A stretch of 26,105 nucleotides of DNA from UBA1774 sp045628925. Its GTDB lineage: Bacteria; Bacillota; Clostridia; Oscillospirales; Oscillospiraceae. Shown piece after piece: positions 1 to 6,609 of the stretch; the stretch's first letter is position 1, and each line of letters starts with the position of its first letter. The stretch is from NCBI GenBank assembly GCA_045628925.1, contig JAZQQF010000056.1:1-26105 (forward strand), read 5' to 3'. A program made the translations under genes and the position numbers. The notes beneath the pieces are model-generated. The model did not search any database, was not told the DNA's origin, and worked only from the letters and a program-made list of their open reading frames with translations.

Positions 1-342
1 CTGGCCAAGTGGCTGATGTTCGACAAGAAGATCAAGGGTATCGCCGGCACCTACGGCGCTTCCGACTCCTGCGTGTGGCATTGCCCCTGCAAGGAGCAGA
101 TGCCCTGGCTCTACACCAACTACAAACTGGCCACCGGCCGCGACATCGACGTGGACTACCCCGACTACGAGCCCTGCCATCGTCTGTTCGCCCAGCACGG
201 CGTGTTCGCCGTTGAGAACGCCGGCGGCGACATCGACATGGTCACCGGCAAGCGTATGGTCATCGCCGCTTTCCCGTTCCGCTGCGAAGCGGCCGACGGC
301 GGCATGGTCCGTCTCGTCGCGTGGGAGGAAGGCAGCTTCTAA
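1..342 (+). CDS. Cyclase family protein (kynurenine formamidase-like hydrolase), 3' part
   Basis: The 5' end lies outside the window; 113 C-terminal residues are visible in frame 1, ending at TAA. The tail resembles the metal-dependent cyclase / kynurenine formamidase family: a VFAVENAGGDID stretch, a KR-x-VIAAFPF strand and a DGGMVRLVAWEE ending, which matches the family's typical 'ENL...lPlr..DGspvRavA' close. The HxGTHxDxPxH metal motif would be upstream and cannot be checked. The family hydrolyses amides or lactones. Codon use is strongly biased to C-ending codons, as in the four genes that follow, which suggests shared high expression. A 180-base gap with a strong hairpin separates it from the dehydrogenase gene, so same-operon membership is likely but not shown. 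The substrate is unknown. Confidence 0.72.
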   Translation: MAKWLMFDKKIKGIAGTYGASDSCVWHCPCKEQMPWLYTNYKLATGRDIDVDYPDYEPCHRLFAQHGVFAVENAGGDIDMVTGKRMVIAAFPFRCEAADGGMVRLVAWEEGSF

Positions 343-378
343 GAAGCGGCCCCGTCTCAGCTGACACAAAATATCCCT

Positions 379-412
379 CTTTCGGCGGGCAGCTGCGGCT
401 GCCCGCCGAAAG
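379..412 (+). terminator. Strong perfect hairpin without U-tract
   Basis: A perfect 15-bp inverted repeat (379-393 paired with 398-412) closes on a TGCG loop. No T-run follows on the + strand, so this is not a textbook intrinsic terminator. It sits 37 bases after the stop codon of the cyclase-family gene and about 110 bases before the dehydrogenase start. It could stabilise a 3' end, attenuate read-through, or mark RNA processing inside a longer transcript. The rest of the 343-522 gap holds no gene and no clear -35/-10 pair. Confidence 0.5.
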
Positions 413-522
413 CAGGCGCATAATGTTGCATTCCGTGCATGGAGCCGCCGCAGAACCATACGTCCGACCCCATGTCATCTCAAACAAAGGAGATACTTTG
501 CCGAACCGGCAAGGGGACTAAC

Positions 523-1488
523 ATGAAAAAGCTCGAGGATATCAAAAAGATTGCCGTGCTGGGCGCCGGTACCATGGGCCCCGGCATCGCCCAGACCTAT
601 GCCATGGGCGGCTACGAGGTCACCATGTGGACCCGCAGCGAAAACACCCGCAACAAGGCCATCGCCTCCCTGCAGGCGCAGCTGAAGACCTTCGCCGAGG
701 AAGGCGAGATCAAGGCGGAAGACGTTGACGCGATCTTCAATCGCATCAGCTTCAAGCTGACCGTGGAAGAATGCGTCGAAGGCGCGGACATGATCCAGGA
801 GACCATCGTGGAGAACCGCGACGCGAAGGTCGAGCTGTATCAGCAGCTGGCTGCCTGTGTGAAGCCCGACGTGCTCATCTGCTCCAACACCTCCGCCATG
901 AACATTTTCGAGGTCGTGCCCGAAGCGTTGCTGCCCCAGATGCTCATCTGCCACTGGTATGCGCCTCCCCAGCTCATCCCGCTGGTGGAAGTCGTGAAGA
1001 GCGAGCAGTGCCCGCAGGAATACGCCGACATCGCCGTGACCCTGCTGAACAACTGCGGCAAGACCGCCGTCCTCATGAAGAAGTTCATCAAGGGCTATAT
1101 CGTCAACCGTCTGCAGCAGTGCCTGAACCGCGAGGTGTTCTACCTGCTGGACAACGGCTACTGCGACGCCGAAGCGATCGACCTTGCTGCCAAGGCCAGC
1201 TTCATCCCCCGCGCCGTGGTGCTGGGCCTGCTGAAGCGCGCTGACTTCGGCGGTCTGGATATGACGGCCAACAACTACAAGAACAAGAGCTACACCATGC
1301 CGGAAAAGGGCGACGAGATGCCCACTTCTCTGGCCGAGCTGGTGGAAGCCGGCAATCTGGGTATCAAGACCGGCAAGGGCTTCTATGACTACGAAGGCAT
1401 GGATATCGAGGCCCTGAAGAAAAAGCGCGACAAGCAGCTCTTTGAAGTGTTCCGCGTTGCCAAAAAATTCATGGACGACCCGGTCTGA
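523..1488 (+). CDS. 3-hydroxyacyl-CoA dehydrogenase family oxidoreductase
   Basis: The 321-residue protein starts at ATG 523, with AAGGGG just upstream; an in-frame ATG at 439 lacks a good ribosome binding site. The N-terminal NAD-binding Rossmann fold carries GAGTMG (residues 14-19). SNTS lies at 121-124, the catalytic-type His at 144 (ICHWYAPP), Glu156 in PLVEVV, and Asn195 in GYIVNRL. The C-terminal dimerisation domain ends with a TGKGFYDY motif. The family includes 3-hydroxybutyryl-CoA, L-gulonate and L-carnitine dehydrogenases, so it oxidises a 3-hydroxy acid or its CoA ester to the 3-keto form. Being directly upstream of a beta-keto acid cleavage enzyme, it most likely makes that enzyme's substrate. 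Whether the substrate is free or CoA-bound cannot be told. The gap to the next gene is 35 bases. Confidence 0.9.
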   Translation: MKKLEDIKKIAVLGAGTMGPGIAQTYAMGGYEVTMWTRSENTRNKAIASLQAQLKTFAEEGEIKAEDVDAIFNRISFKLTVEECVEGADMIQETIVENRDAKVELYQQLAACVKPDVLICSNTSAMNIFEVVPEALLPQMLICHWYAPPQLIPLVEVVKSEQCPQEYADIAVTLLNNCGKTAVLMKKFIKGYIVNRLQQCLNREVFYLLDNGYCDAEAIDLAAKASFIPRAVVLGLLKRADFGGLDMTANNYKNKSYTMPEKGDEMPTSLAELVEAGNLGIKTGKGFYDYEGMDIEALKKKRDKQLFEVFRVAKKFMDDPV

Positions 1489-1523
1489 GCGACGGGCCAT
1501 TGCAAGAAAGGAAGCAGATTACC

Positions 1524-2450
1524 ATGTCCAAGTCCAATAAGATCATCATTCAGGCCTGCATGTGCGGCGCCGGCACCAAGAAGGCGCAGGCCCCCACCGT
1601 GCCTTACACCGCCAAGGAACTGGCCGAGCAGATCGTTGACTGCGCCAAGGCCGGCGCTTCCATCGCCCACATCCACGTGCGCGAGGACAAGCTCGTGAAC
1701 GGCGAGATGCAGATCGGCTACAAGTCCATGAGCCTCAAGGCCTTCACCGATGCGGTGGAGATGACCCGCGAAGCCTGCGACAAGGCCGGTGTTGACATCA
1801 TCATCAACCTGACCACCTCCGGCGGCGAATACGAAGACGTGAAGCGCCTTCAGCATCTGGGCGCCCTGAAGCCCGAGATGTGCTCCTTCGACCCCAACAC
1901 CATCAACTGGGCGAACAGCTACATCTTCGAGAACAGCCCCCGTTTCCTGAACAAGCTGAGCGAAGAAGTCGTGAAGCAGGACATCAAGCCCGAGTTCGAA
2001 GTGTTCGATACCGGCCACATCGACTCCGTCATGTACTACGTGAACAAGTGGAACATCCCCCAGCCTCCCCACATCCAGTTCATCATGGGCGTCGGCGGCT
2101 CCATGCCCGGCACCGCTGAGAATCTGGCGTTCCTCGCCGGCAAGCTGCCCAAGGGCGCTACCTGGTCCGTCTCCGGCATCGGCAAGGCCCATATGCCCAT
2201 GATGCTCGCCGGTCTGGCGCTGGGCTGCGACGGCCTGCGCGTCGGTCTGGAAGACAACGTCATGTACGGCAAGAACCCCGACGGCACCAAGGATATCGCC
2301 ACCAACGTGCGCCTTGTTGAGCGCGCCGTGAAGCTCAGCCAGATCGCCGGCCGCGACATCGCCACCGCCGACGAGGCCCGTGAGATCCTCGGCATCACCC
2401 GCCACTGCCTGCGCGACGAGAAGACCTACCCCGTGACCTACACCGAGTAA
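1524..2450 (+). CDS. Beta-keto acid cleavage enzyme (BKACE, DUF849)
   Basis: The 308-residue protein starts at ATG 1524 with AAAGGAAG upstream. It shows the BKACE TIM-barrel signature: the zinc ligands in AHIHVRED (His49, His51) and the GLEDN motif (residues 241-245, Glu243 as third metal ligand), plus NLTTSGG (95-101), SFDPNTINW (121-129) and MGVGGSMPGT (188-197). Known members condense a beta-keto acid with acetyl-CoA to give acetoacetate and a shortened acyl-CoA; characterised cases include 3-keto-5-aminohexanoate (Kce, lysine fermentation) and dehydrocarnitine. Near the N-terminus the usual GAET-type motif reads GAGTKK here, so the position of the conserved Glu is Gly17. This hints at a substrate other than the Kce one. 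The dehydrogenase in front and the CoA transferase behind fit a keto-acid degradation route. Confidence 0.92.
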   Translation: MSKSNKIIIQACMCGAGTKKAQAPTVPYTAKELAEQIVDCAKAGASIAHIHVREDKLVNGEMQIGYKSMSLKAFTDAVEMTREACDKAGVDIIINLTTSGGEYEDVKRLQHLGALKPEMCSFDPNTINWANSYIFENSPRFLNKLSEEVVKQDIKPEFEVFDTGHIDSVMYYVNKWNIPQPPHIQFIMGVGGSMPGTAENLAFLAGKLPKGATWSVSGIGKAHMPMMLAGLALGCDGLRVGLEDNVMYGKNPDGTKDIATNVRLVERAVKLSQIAGRDIATADEAREILGITRHCLRDEKTYPVTYTE

Positions 2451-2489
2451 GCTTCGCCGCTTTCACAGCATAGAAAGGAACGGAAAAAA

Positions 2490-3206
2490 GTGCCTAAAAA
2501 TAAAGTTGTCACCCTCGAGCAGGCCATGGAAAAGTGCTTCGACGGCATGACCGTGCTGCTCCCCGGCTTCGTCAACTGCGGCGTCAGCGAAACGCTGATC
2601 AGCGGTCTGATGGAGAAGGGCATCAAGGACCTGAACATCATCTCCAACAACACCAGCATCAAGGGCCACGGCATCGGCCGTCTGGTCCATGACAATCGCA
2701 TCAAGCACATCACCTGCTCCCACATCGGCAACAACACCGAGACCGTGGAGAAGGTCGTGGCCGGCGAGATCAACATCACCTTCGTGCCGCAGGGCTCCCT
2801 CTGCGAGAAGACCCGTGCCGGCGGCGCCGGCATCGGCGGCATCCTGACCCCCACCGGCGTGGGCACCCCCATGCAGGACGGCAAGCAGCTGCTGGAGTGG
2901 GACGACGAGAAGGGCGAATACAAGTTCGTCACCCCTGAAGATCCCATCAAGGGCAAGCGCTACATCCTTGAGCTGCCCCTCCACGGCGACGTGTGCTTCA
3001 TCCATGCCTGGAAGGCCGACACCATGGGCAACGTGGTGTATCATCACACCGCCCGCAACTTCAATGAGCCCTTCGCCACCGCGGCGGACTGGGTCATCTG
3101 CGAAGCGGAAGAGATCGTCGAAGTCGGCGAGCTGGATCCCGATATGATCAATACCCCCGGTGCGCTGGTGGATATGATCGTTCCGTGCAGAAAGAAGGAG
3201 GAGTAA
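2490..3206 (+). CDS. 3-oxoacid CoA-transferase subunit A
   Basis: The start is GTG 2490, with GAAAGGA about 10 bases upstream; no better ATG exists in frame. The 238 residues match the alpha subunit of family I CoA transferases: GMTVLLPGFVNCG near residues 19-31, LISNNT-like ISNNTS near 51, and EKTRAGGAGIGGILTPTGVGTP in the middle, where most relatives read GIPAF instead of GIGGI. It forms a heteromer with the subunit encoded immediately downstream. Together they move CoA from an acyl-CoA donor to a 3-oxo acid such as acetoacetate. Acetoacetate is the expected by-product of the preceding cleavage enzyme, so activation to acetoacetyl-CoA is the likely role. The last codons contain the ribosome binding site of the next gene, indicating tight coupling. 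Confidence 0.93.
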   Translation: MPKNKVVTLEQAMEKCFDGMTVLLPGFVNCGVSETLISGLMEKGIKDLNIISNNTSIKGHGIGRLVHDNRIKHITCSHIGNNTETVEKVVAGEINITFVPQGSLCEKTRAGGAGIGGILTPTGVGTPMQDGKQLLEWDDEKGEYKFVTPEDPIKGKRYILELPLHGDVCFIHAWKADTMGNVVYHHTARNFNEPFATAADWVICEAEEIVEVGELDPDMINTPGALVDMIVPCRKKEE

Positions 3207-3208
3207 GT

Positions 3209-3862
3209 ATGGATCCCAAACAGTTTATTGCCAAGCGTACTGCTCAGTTCTTCAAGGACGGCGATCTGGTGAATCTGGGCATCGGTATGCCCACCATGTG
3301 CCTTGAATACATCAACCCCGAATACGACGTGTGGTTCCAGTCTGAGAACGGCGTCATCGGCCTGACCGGCGCGCCCGGCGAGGGTGAATACGCCGATCCC
3401 GACGTGGTGGATGCTGGCGGTCACGTTTCCAAGCTGCGTGCGGGCGGCTGCTGCTTCAGCTCCTTCACCTCCTTCGGCTATATCCGCGGCGGCCACGTGG
3501 ACTATACCGTGCTGGGCGCTTATGAAGTCTCCCAGACCGGCGATCTGGCCAACTGGCTGATCCCCGGCAAGGCTGCCGCCGGTATGGGCGGCGCCATGGA
3601 CCTTGTCACCGGCGCGAAGTGTACTATCGTCATGACTGTGCACTGCGGCAAGGACGGCAAGTCCAAGATCGTGCGCAAGACCAATCTGCCCCTCACCGGC
3701 GTGGGCGTGGTGGACTACGTTGTCACCGACAAGTGCGTCTTCCACATCACCAAGGAAGGCATGATCCTCGAAGAGATCGCCCCGGGCGAGACCGTCGAGC
3801 ATATCCTTGAGATCACCGACTGCGACATCATCGTTCCCGAGAACGTGAAGTGCATGGAGTAA
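3209..3862 (+). CDS. 3-oxoacid CoA-transferase subunit B
   Basis: The 217-residue beta subunit starts at ATG 3209, two bases after the stop of subunit A, with AAGGAGGAG inside the end of that gene. The catalytic Glu46 lies in the conserved SENG motif (45-48) after GIGMPT (24-29), and GMGGAMDLV follows in the middle, as in AtoA, ScoB and CtfB. In this family the Glu forms the gamma-glutamyl-CoA thioester intermediate. Length is normal for the family. With subunit A it should complete the BKACE route by activating acetoacetate. No thiolase gene follows in the window, so acetoacetyl-CoA would be cleaved by an enzyme encoded elsewhere. Specificity (acetoacetate, succinyl or butyryl donor) cannot be read from the sequence. 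Confidence 0.94.
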   Translation: MDPKQFIAKRTAQFFKDGDLVNLGIGMPTMCLEYINPEYDVWFQSENGVIGLTGAPGEGEYADPDVVDAGGHVSKLRAGGCCFSSFTSFGYIRGGHVDYTVLGAYEVSQTGDLANWLIPGKAAAGMGGAMDLVTGAKCTIVMTVHCGKDGKSKIVRKTNLPLTGVGVVDYVVTDKCVFHITKEGMILEEIAPGETVEHILEITDCDIIVPENVKCME

Positions 3863-3877
3863 TCTGACGCAATGCTT

Positions 3878-3903
3878 CCGCCCATCCTGACCGGGATGGG
3901 CGG
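3878..3903 (+). terminator. Intergenic hairpin after CoA-transferase genes
   Basis: A perfect 10-bp stem (3878-3887 with 3894-3903) closes on a 6-base loop, 15 bases after the stop codon. Only TTCGTGT follows, so it lacks a real U-tract. It may partly terminate or protect the upstream mRNA, lowering expression of the symporter relative to the catabolic genes. Codon bias drops in the symporter, which agrees with this. Confidence 0.5.
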
Positions 3904-3977
3904 TTCGTGTCGCAAAAGTCAACGGACGAATGCGGGTATATGGAAAGGGGAGATAGGAGCATCTGCTCTGTAATTCT

Positions 3978-5426
3978 ATGGACGCAATGGTAATTGTGGG
4001 TCTTGCCATCGCCATCGTCGCCATCGTAGGCCTGTCGATCTACACGGGTATGCGCGGCGGCAAAAAAGGCGGCAAGATCAGCTGGGGCGTCGCCGCCGGT
4101 CTGATCATGGGAACGCTCGTGGGCGGCACCTCCACAGTCGGAACGGCGCAGCTCGCCTTCAACTATGGCATGACTGCGTGGTGGTTCACGCTGGGCGGCG
4201 GCCTTGGCTGCCTCGTACTGGCACTTGTTTACGTGAAGCCGCTCCGCGCCCAGTCCAGCCCGACGCTGGTGGGCATGGTGCGCGACGAATATGGCCCGAA
4301 GGTGGGCATGGCGGCGACGCTGCTGAACTCCATCGGCACCTTCATCAACATCCTGTCGCAGCTCATCGCGGCCTCCGCTGTCGTGGTCGTCGTGTTTGAA
4401 ACGATGGGAACGGCGGTTGCCATCATTCTCTCCGCCGTGTTCATGGTGCTGTACGTCGTGTTCGGCGGAACCAAGGGCGCCGGTATCGTCGGGATCCTGA
4501 AAACCGTGCTGCTCTACGTCTCGATGGTCATCTGCGGCGTGATCGTCCTCAATAAGCTGGGCGGCGTCGGCGGCTTTACGGACACGGTCAACACGCTGGT
4601 CATTCAGAACACGAAGGGCGAGGTCGTTGACCGCAACCTGTGGAGCCTCTTTGGGCGCGGCTTCTGGACGGATTTCGGCTCCTGCATGAGCCTGATCCTC
4701 GGCGTGCTGACCACCCAGACCTATGCGCAGGCAGTCCTGAATGCGAGAAGCGATAAGGACGGGCGCGTTGCGGCGCTGATCAGCACGATCCTGATTCCCA
4801 TCATCGGCATCTTCGGCATCATGGTCGGCCTGTATATGCGCACGGTCGTCACGCCGGAGGTCGCTGCGGCGGAATCTGCGGCGCTGGCGAAGGTCGCGCT
4901 GACCAGCTTCATCCTGAACTACTCCGGCATTCCCTCGATCATCGCGGGCATCATGCTGGGCGCTCTGTTCATCGCCTCCGTCGGCACCGGCGCGGGTCTG
5001 TCCCTCGGTATTGCGACGGTCGTCAACCGCGACCTTATCAATAAGGGCAAGGCGGGCGACCCGAAAAAGACCGACCGGATGAACAAGCTGCTGATCATCG
5101 TCATCCTCGCGGTGGCGACGGTGCTGACCTGTATCCTCCCGGCGGACACGATCCAGGACTATGCGTTCCTGTCGATGGCGCTGCGCGGCTGCACGGTGTT
5201 TGCGCCGCTCTGCTTCCTCATCTGGGCGAGCAAGCGCGTCAGCAGCAGCTATGCCATGGTTTCCGTCGTGGCGGGCAGCGTTGTGGCGCTGATCTACGGC
5301 GTTTTGAAGCTCAACGGCACGATCACCTTCCCGCTGGCGGCAGTGTTCCCGGGTATTGCCGTGGGACTGGTCGTCATGTTCGTGGGACTGGCAGCGAGCA
5401 AGAATCAGAAGACGCTGAAAGCGTAA
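3978..5426 (+). CDS. Sodium:solute symporter (SSS family)
   Basis: This 482-residue integral membrane protein has about 13 hydrophobic segments, the first near residues 3-25. It has the SSS (LeuT-fold) look: GGTSTVGTAQLAFNYGMTAWWFTLGG (written as family region, residues about 49-75) and a central FGG-TKGAG segment. The family uses a sodium gradient to import sugars, amino acids, carboxylates or similar solutes. Its position after the BKACE and CoA-transferase genes suggests it imports the substrate of that pathway. The start is uncertain: the frame is open only after TAG 3954, and the nearest purine-rich site (AGGAG, 3955-3959) lies 18 bases before ATG 3978, which is unusually far. ATG 3987 is an alternative. 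A strong terminator follows. The transported substrate is not identifiable. Confidence 0.9.
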   Translation: MDAMVIVGLAIAIVAIVGLSIYTGMRGGKKGGKISWGVAAGLIMGTLVGGTSTVGTAQLAFNYGMTAWWFTLGGGLGCLVLALVYVKPLRAQSSPTLVGMVRDEYGPKVGMAATLLNSIGTFINILSQLIAASAVVVVVFETMGTAVAIILSAVFMVLYVVFGGTKGAGIVGILKTVLLYVSMVICGVIVLNKLGGVGGFTDTVNTLVIQNTKGEVVDRNLWSLFGRGFWTDFGSCMSLILGVLTTQTYAQAVLNARSDKDGRVAALISTILIPIIGIFGIMVGLYMRTVVTPEVAAAESAALAKVALTSFILNYSGIPSIIAGIMLGALFIASVGTGAGLSLGIATVVNRDLINKGKAGDPKKTDRMNKLLIIVILAVATVLTCILPADTIQDYAFLSMALRGCTVFAPLCFLIWASKRVSSSYAMVSVVAGSVVALIYGVLKLNGTITFPLAAVFPGIAVGLVVMFVGLAASKNQKTLKA

Positions 5427-5751
5427 GGATTCTGAATAACGTACCGGGCGAATGCGGATGCATTCGCCCGGTATTTTTGCTTTCGGGTTTCAGATTCATT
5501 CGTAGGGGCGATTCACGAATCGCCCGTGAGCTTCGATGTGTCGGCAGGGATGAACCAAGTATGCTGATAAAAAAACAAGGCGCAGAACCGGAGTCATCGC
5601 TCCACTTCTGCGCCTTCCTTCTGTTATACGCTCTCGGGTTCGGGGGCATCCGCGTCACGGGGTTCAGACCGCCCCAGCTGCCGCGCTTCTTCAGGTCCAG
5701 CTCCCGCTTCGCCTTCTTCGAGAGCTTCTCATAGGGTACGAATTTTTCCAT
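5374..5751 (-). CDS. Small basic protein with internal terminator (candidate ribosome-rescue factor)
   Basis: The start is certain: AGGAGG lies 7 bases before ATG 5751 and a TTGACA-17-TATGAT promoter lies just upstream. The first ~50 residues (MEKFVPYEKLSKKAKREL, then KKRGSWGGLNPVTR and NPRAYNRRKAQKW) look like a conserved, strongly basic small protein; residues 1-58 hold about 15 Lys/Arg and 6 Asp/Glu. I recall similar unannotated small proteins in Clostridia. The open frame runs on to 125 codons (stop 5374-5376), but an intrinsic terminator covers codons 46-61, so most mRNA should end near Phe60-Phe61 without a stop codon. The codons beyond cross a dispersed repeat and the symporter terminator and look non-coding. 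Non-stop mRNA made this way is known for arfA (E. coli) and brfA (Bacillus). Ribosome rescue is therefore a hypothesis; the effective product is about 60 residues. Confidence 0.72.
   Translation of the reverse strand: MEKFVPYEKLSKKAKRELDLKKRGSWGGLNPVTRMPPNPRAYNRRKAQKWSDDSGSAPCFFISILGSSLPTHRSSRAIRESPLRMNLKPESKNTGRMHPHSPGTLFRILTLSASSDSCSLPVPRT
5442..5478 (+). terminator. Intrinsic terminator of the symporter transcript
   Basis: A perfect 14-bp stem (5442-5455 with 5460-5473) has a GGAT loop and is followed directly by TTTTT. It lies 15 bases after the symporter stop codon and is a textbook intrinsic terminator ending the + strand module. Confidence 0.93.
5502..5525 (+). repeat. Dispersed palindromic repeat, copy 1
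   Basis: The 24-bp unit begins GTAGGGGCG and contains 9-bp arms GGGCGATTC and GAATCGCCC (5506-5514 and 5517-5525) around an AC loop. A near-identical copy lies at 23565-23588 and a variant with different but still pairing arms at 23515-23538. All copies are intergenic. It behaves like a REP-type or miniature non-coding element; no transposase is nearby. Confidence 0.8.
5569..5616 (-). terminator. Intrinsic terminator inside the coding frame of the small basic protein
   Basis: An 11-bp perfect outer stem (5577-5587 with 5606-5616) plus an inner GGAG/CTCC stem (5590-5593 with 5600-5603) is followed on the minus strand by G and seven U (5575-5569). It is a strong minus-strand terminator. It lies within codons 46-61 of the gene starting at 5751, before any in-frame stop. 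Confidence 0.9.
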
Positions 5752-5785
5752 TTCGGTTCCTCCTGTGATTTTGGTTTAATACCGC

Positions 5786-5814
5786 ATCATAGCAGGAAAA
5801 ACGGAAAATGTCAA
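5786..5814 (-). promoter_or_regulatory. Consensus sigma-A promoter of the small basic protein gene
   Basis: On the minus strand: TTGACA (5809-5814), a 17-base spacer, then TATGAT (5786-5791) preceded by TGC (extended -10). The expected start site is near 5779, about 28 bases before the ATG. It is among the best promoters in the window and lies in the 81-base gap after the SDR gene. Confidence 0.85.
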
Positions 5815-5832
5815 ATGTCATTTGTGTAACGG

Positions 5833-6594
5833 TCAGGGCTTTTTCTGCTGGCGGCACCAGGTGTTCATCACGAAATCCATGGGCAGCAGCTTTACCGCCA
5901 GCACCTGCGCCTTCACCTGCAGGCCGCAGATGGAGACCTTCCGCCGCTTTTTCAGATCCTTCATGGCCCGGGCGACGATCTCCTCCGGCTTGTAGATGTG
6001 GTTGTAGTAGGTGATCGTATCGTCCCGCACGGCCCGGTCGAAGAACTCCGTCTGCACCCAGAAGGGGCAGACCGCCATGGTATGGACGCCCTTGGGCTTC
6101 AGCTCCCGGCCCAGCGCACGGGTCAGGCTCAGCACGTAGGCTTTCGACGCGGCATAGACGTTCATGTAAGGCACCGGCTGCCACGAAGCATTGGAGGCGA
6201 GATTCACGATGCTGCTCCCGCGGTGGAGGTAGGGCAGGCAGAGGTGGCAGACGGCGGTGAGCGCCCGGTCATTCAGGTCCACCATGCCCAGCTGCTCCTC
6301 CATGCCCATATCCGCAAAGGCACCGAACAGCCCGTAGCCCGCGGCATTCACCACTAGTTCGATCTCCGGCTGCTCGGATGCCAGCAGCGAGCGCAGCGTT
6401 TCCCAGCTCTCCGGTGCGCTGAGGTCGAGTGCTAGCGGCTTTACGGGGGTGCGGCAGCTCTGCCGGAGGGCCTCCAGCCGGTCGGCGCGGCGGGCGATGA
6501 CCCACAGCGCGTCCAGCGTGTATTCCCGGTCGACGGCGTTCACAAATTCCCGGCCCATACCCGCGGAAGCGCCGGTGATGATGGCGATTTTCAT
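5833..6594 (-). CDS. SDR family NAD(P)-dependent oxidoreductase
   Basis: This 253-residue classical short-chain dehydrogenase has the cofactor motif TGASAGMG (7-14), NAAG (83-86), the catalytic Ser134 in NLAS, and the YAASK motif with Tyr147 and Lys151. GGGAGG precedes ATG 6594. The C-terminus ends with a basic, hydrophobic tail as in the DltE/YqjQ-like subgroup rather than in the beta-ketoacyl reductases. It should oxidise or reduce an alcohol/carbonyl pair with NAD(P); the substrate is unknown. It is the last gene of an apparent minus-strand operon (OYE enzyme, lipoprotein, deformylase, SDR), only 15 bases after the deformylase gene. No terminator separates it from the small basic protein gene, so read-through into that gene is possible. 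Confidence 0.9.
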   Translation of the reverse strand: MKIAIITGASAGMGREFVNAVDREYTLDALWVIARRADRLEALRQSCRTPVKPLALDLSAPESWETLRSLLASEQPEIELVVNAAGYGLFGAFADMGMEEQLGMVDLNDRALTAVCHLCLPYLHRGSSIVNLASNASWQPVPYMNVYAASKAYVLSLTRALGRELKPKGVHTMAVCPFWVQTEFFDRAVRDDTITYYNHIYKPEEIVARAMKDLKKRRKVSICGLQVKAQVLAVKLLPMDFVMNTWCRQQKKP

Positions 6595-6609
6595 GGCAGT
6601 TCCTCCCGT

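Noticed and set aside
498..521. Possible seven-codon leader peptide (TTG start, AAAGGAG upstream) just before the dehydrogenase gene
   Set aside because: No attenuator structure or regulatory codon run accompanies it, and TTG with so short a frame can arise by chance.
475..1500. Long minus-strand open frame opposite the dehydrogenase gene
   Set aside because: It is the mirror of a real gene with strong third-position C bias; its composition is His/Val/Leu/Ala-rich with no motif or ribosome binding site.
1389..2405. Long minus-strand open frame opposite the BKACE gene
   Set aside because: Shadow frame caused by GC-rich codon use; no family resemblance.
5374..5560. C-terminal 64 codons of the small basic protein frame as real protein
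   Set aside because: They lie beyond a strong terminator and pass through a dispersed repeat, the symporter terminator and the end of the symporter gene; composition looks random.
5477..5734. Plus-strand open frame over the small basic protein gene
   Set aside because: It lies antisense to a gene with promoter, ribosome binding site and conserved-looking protein, and has none of these itself.
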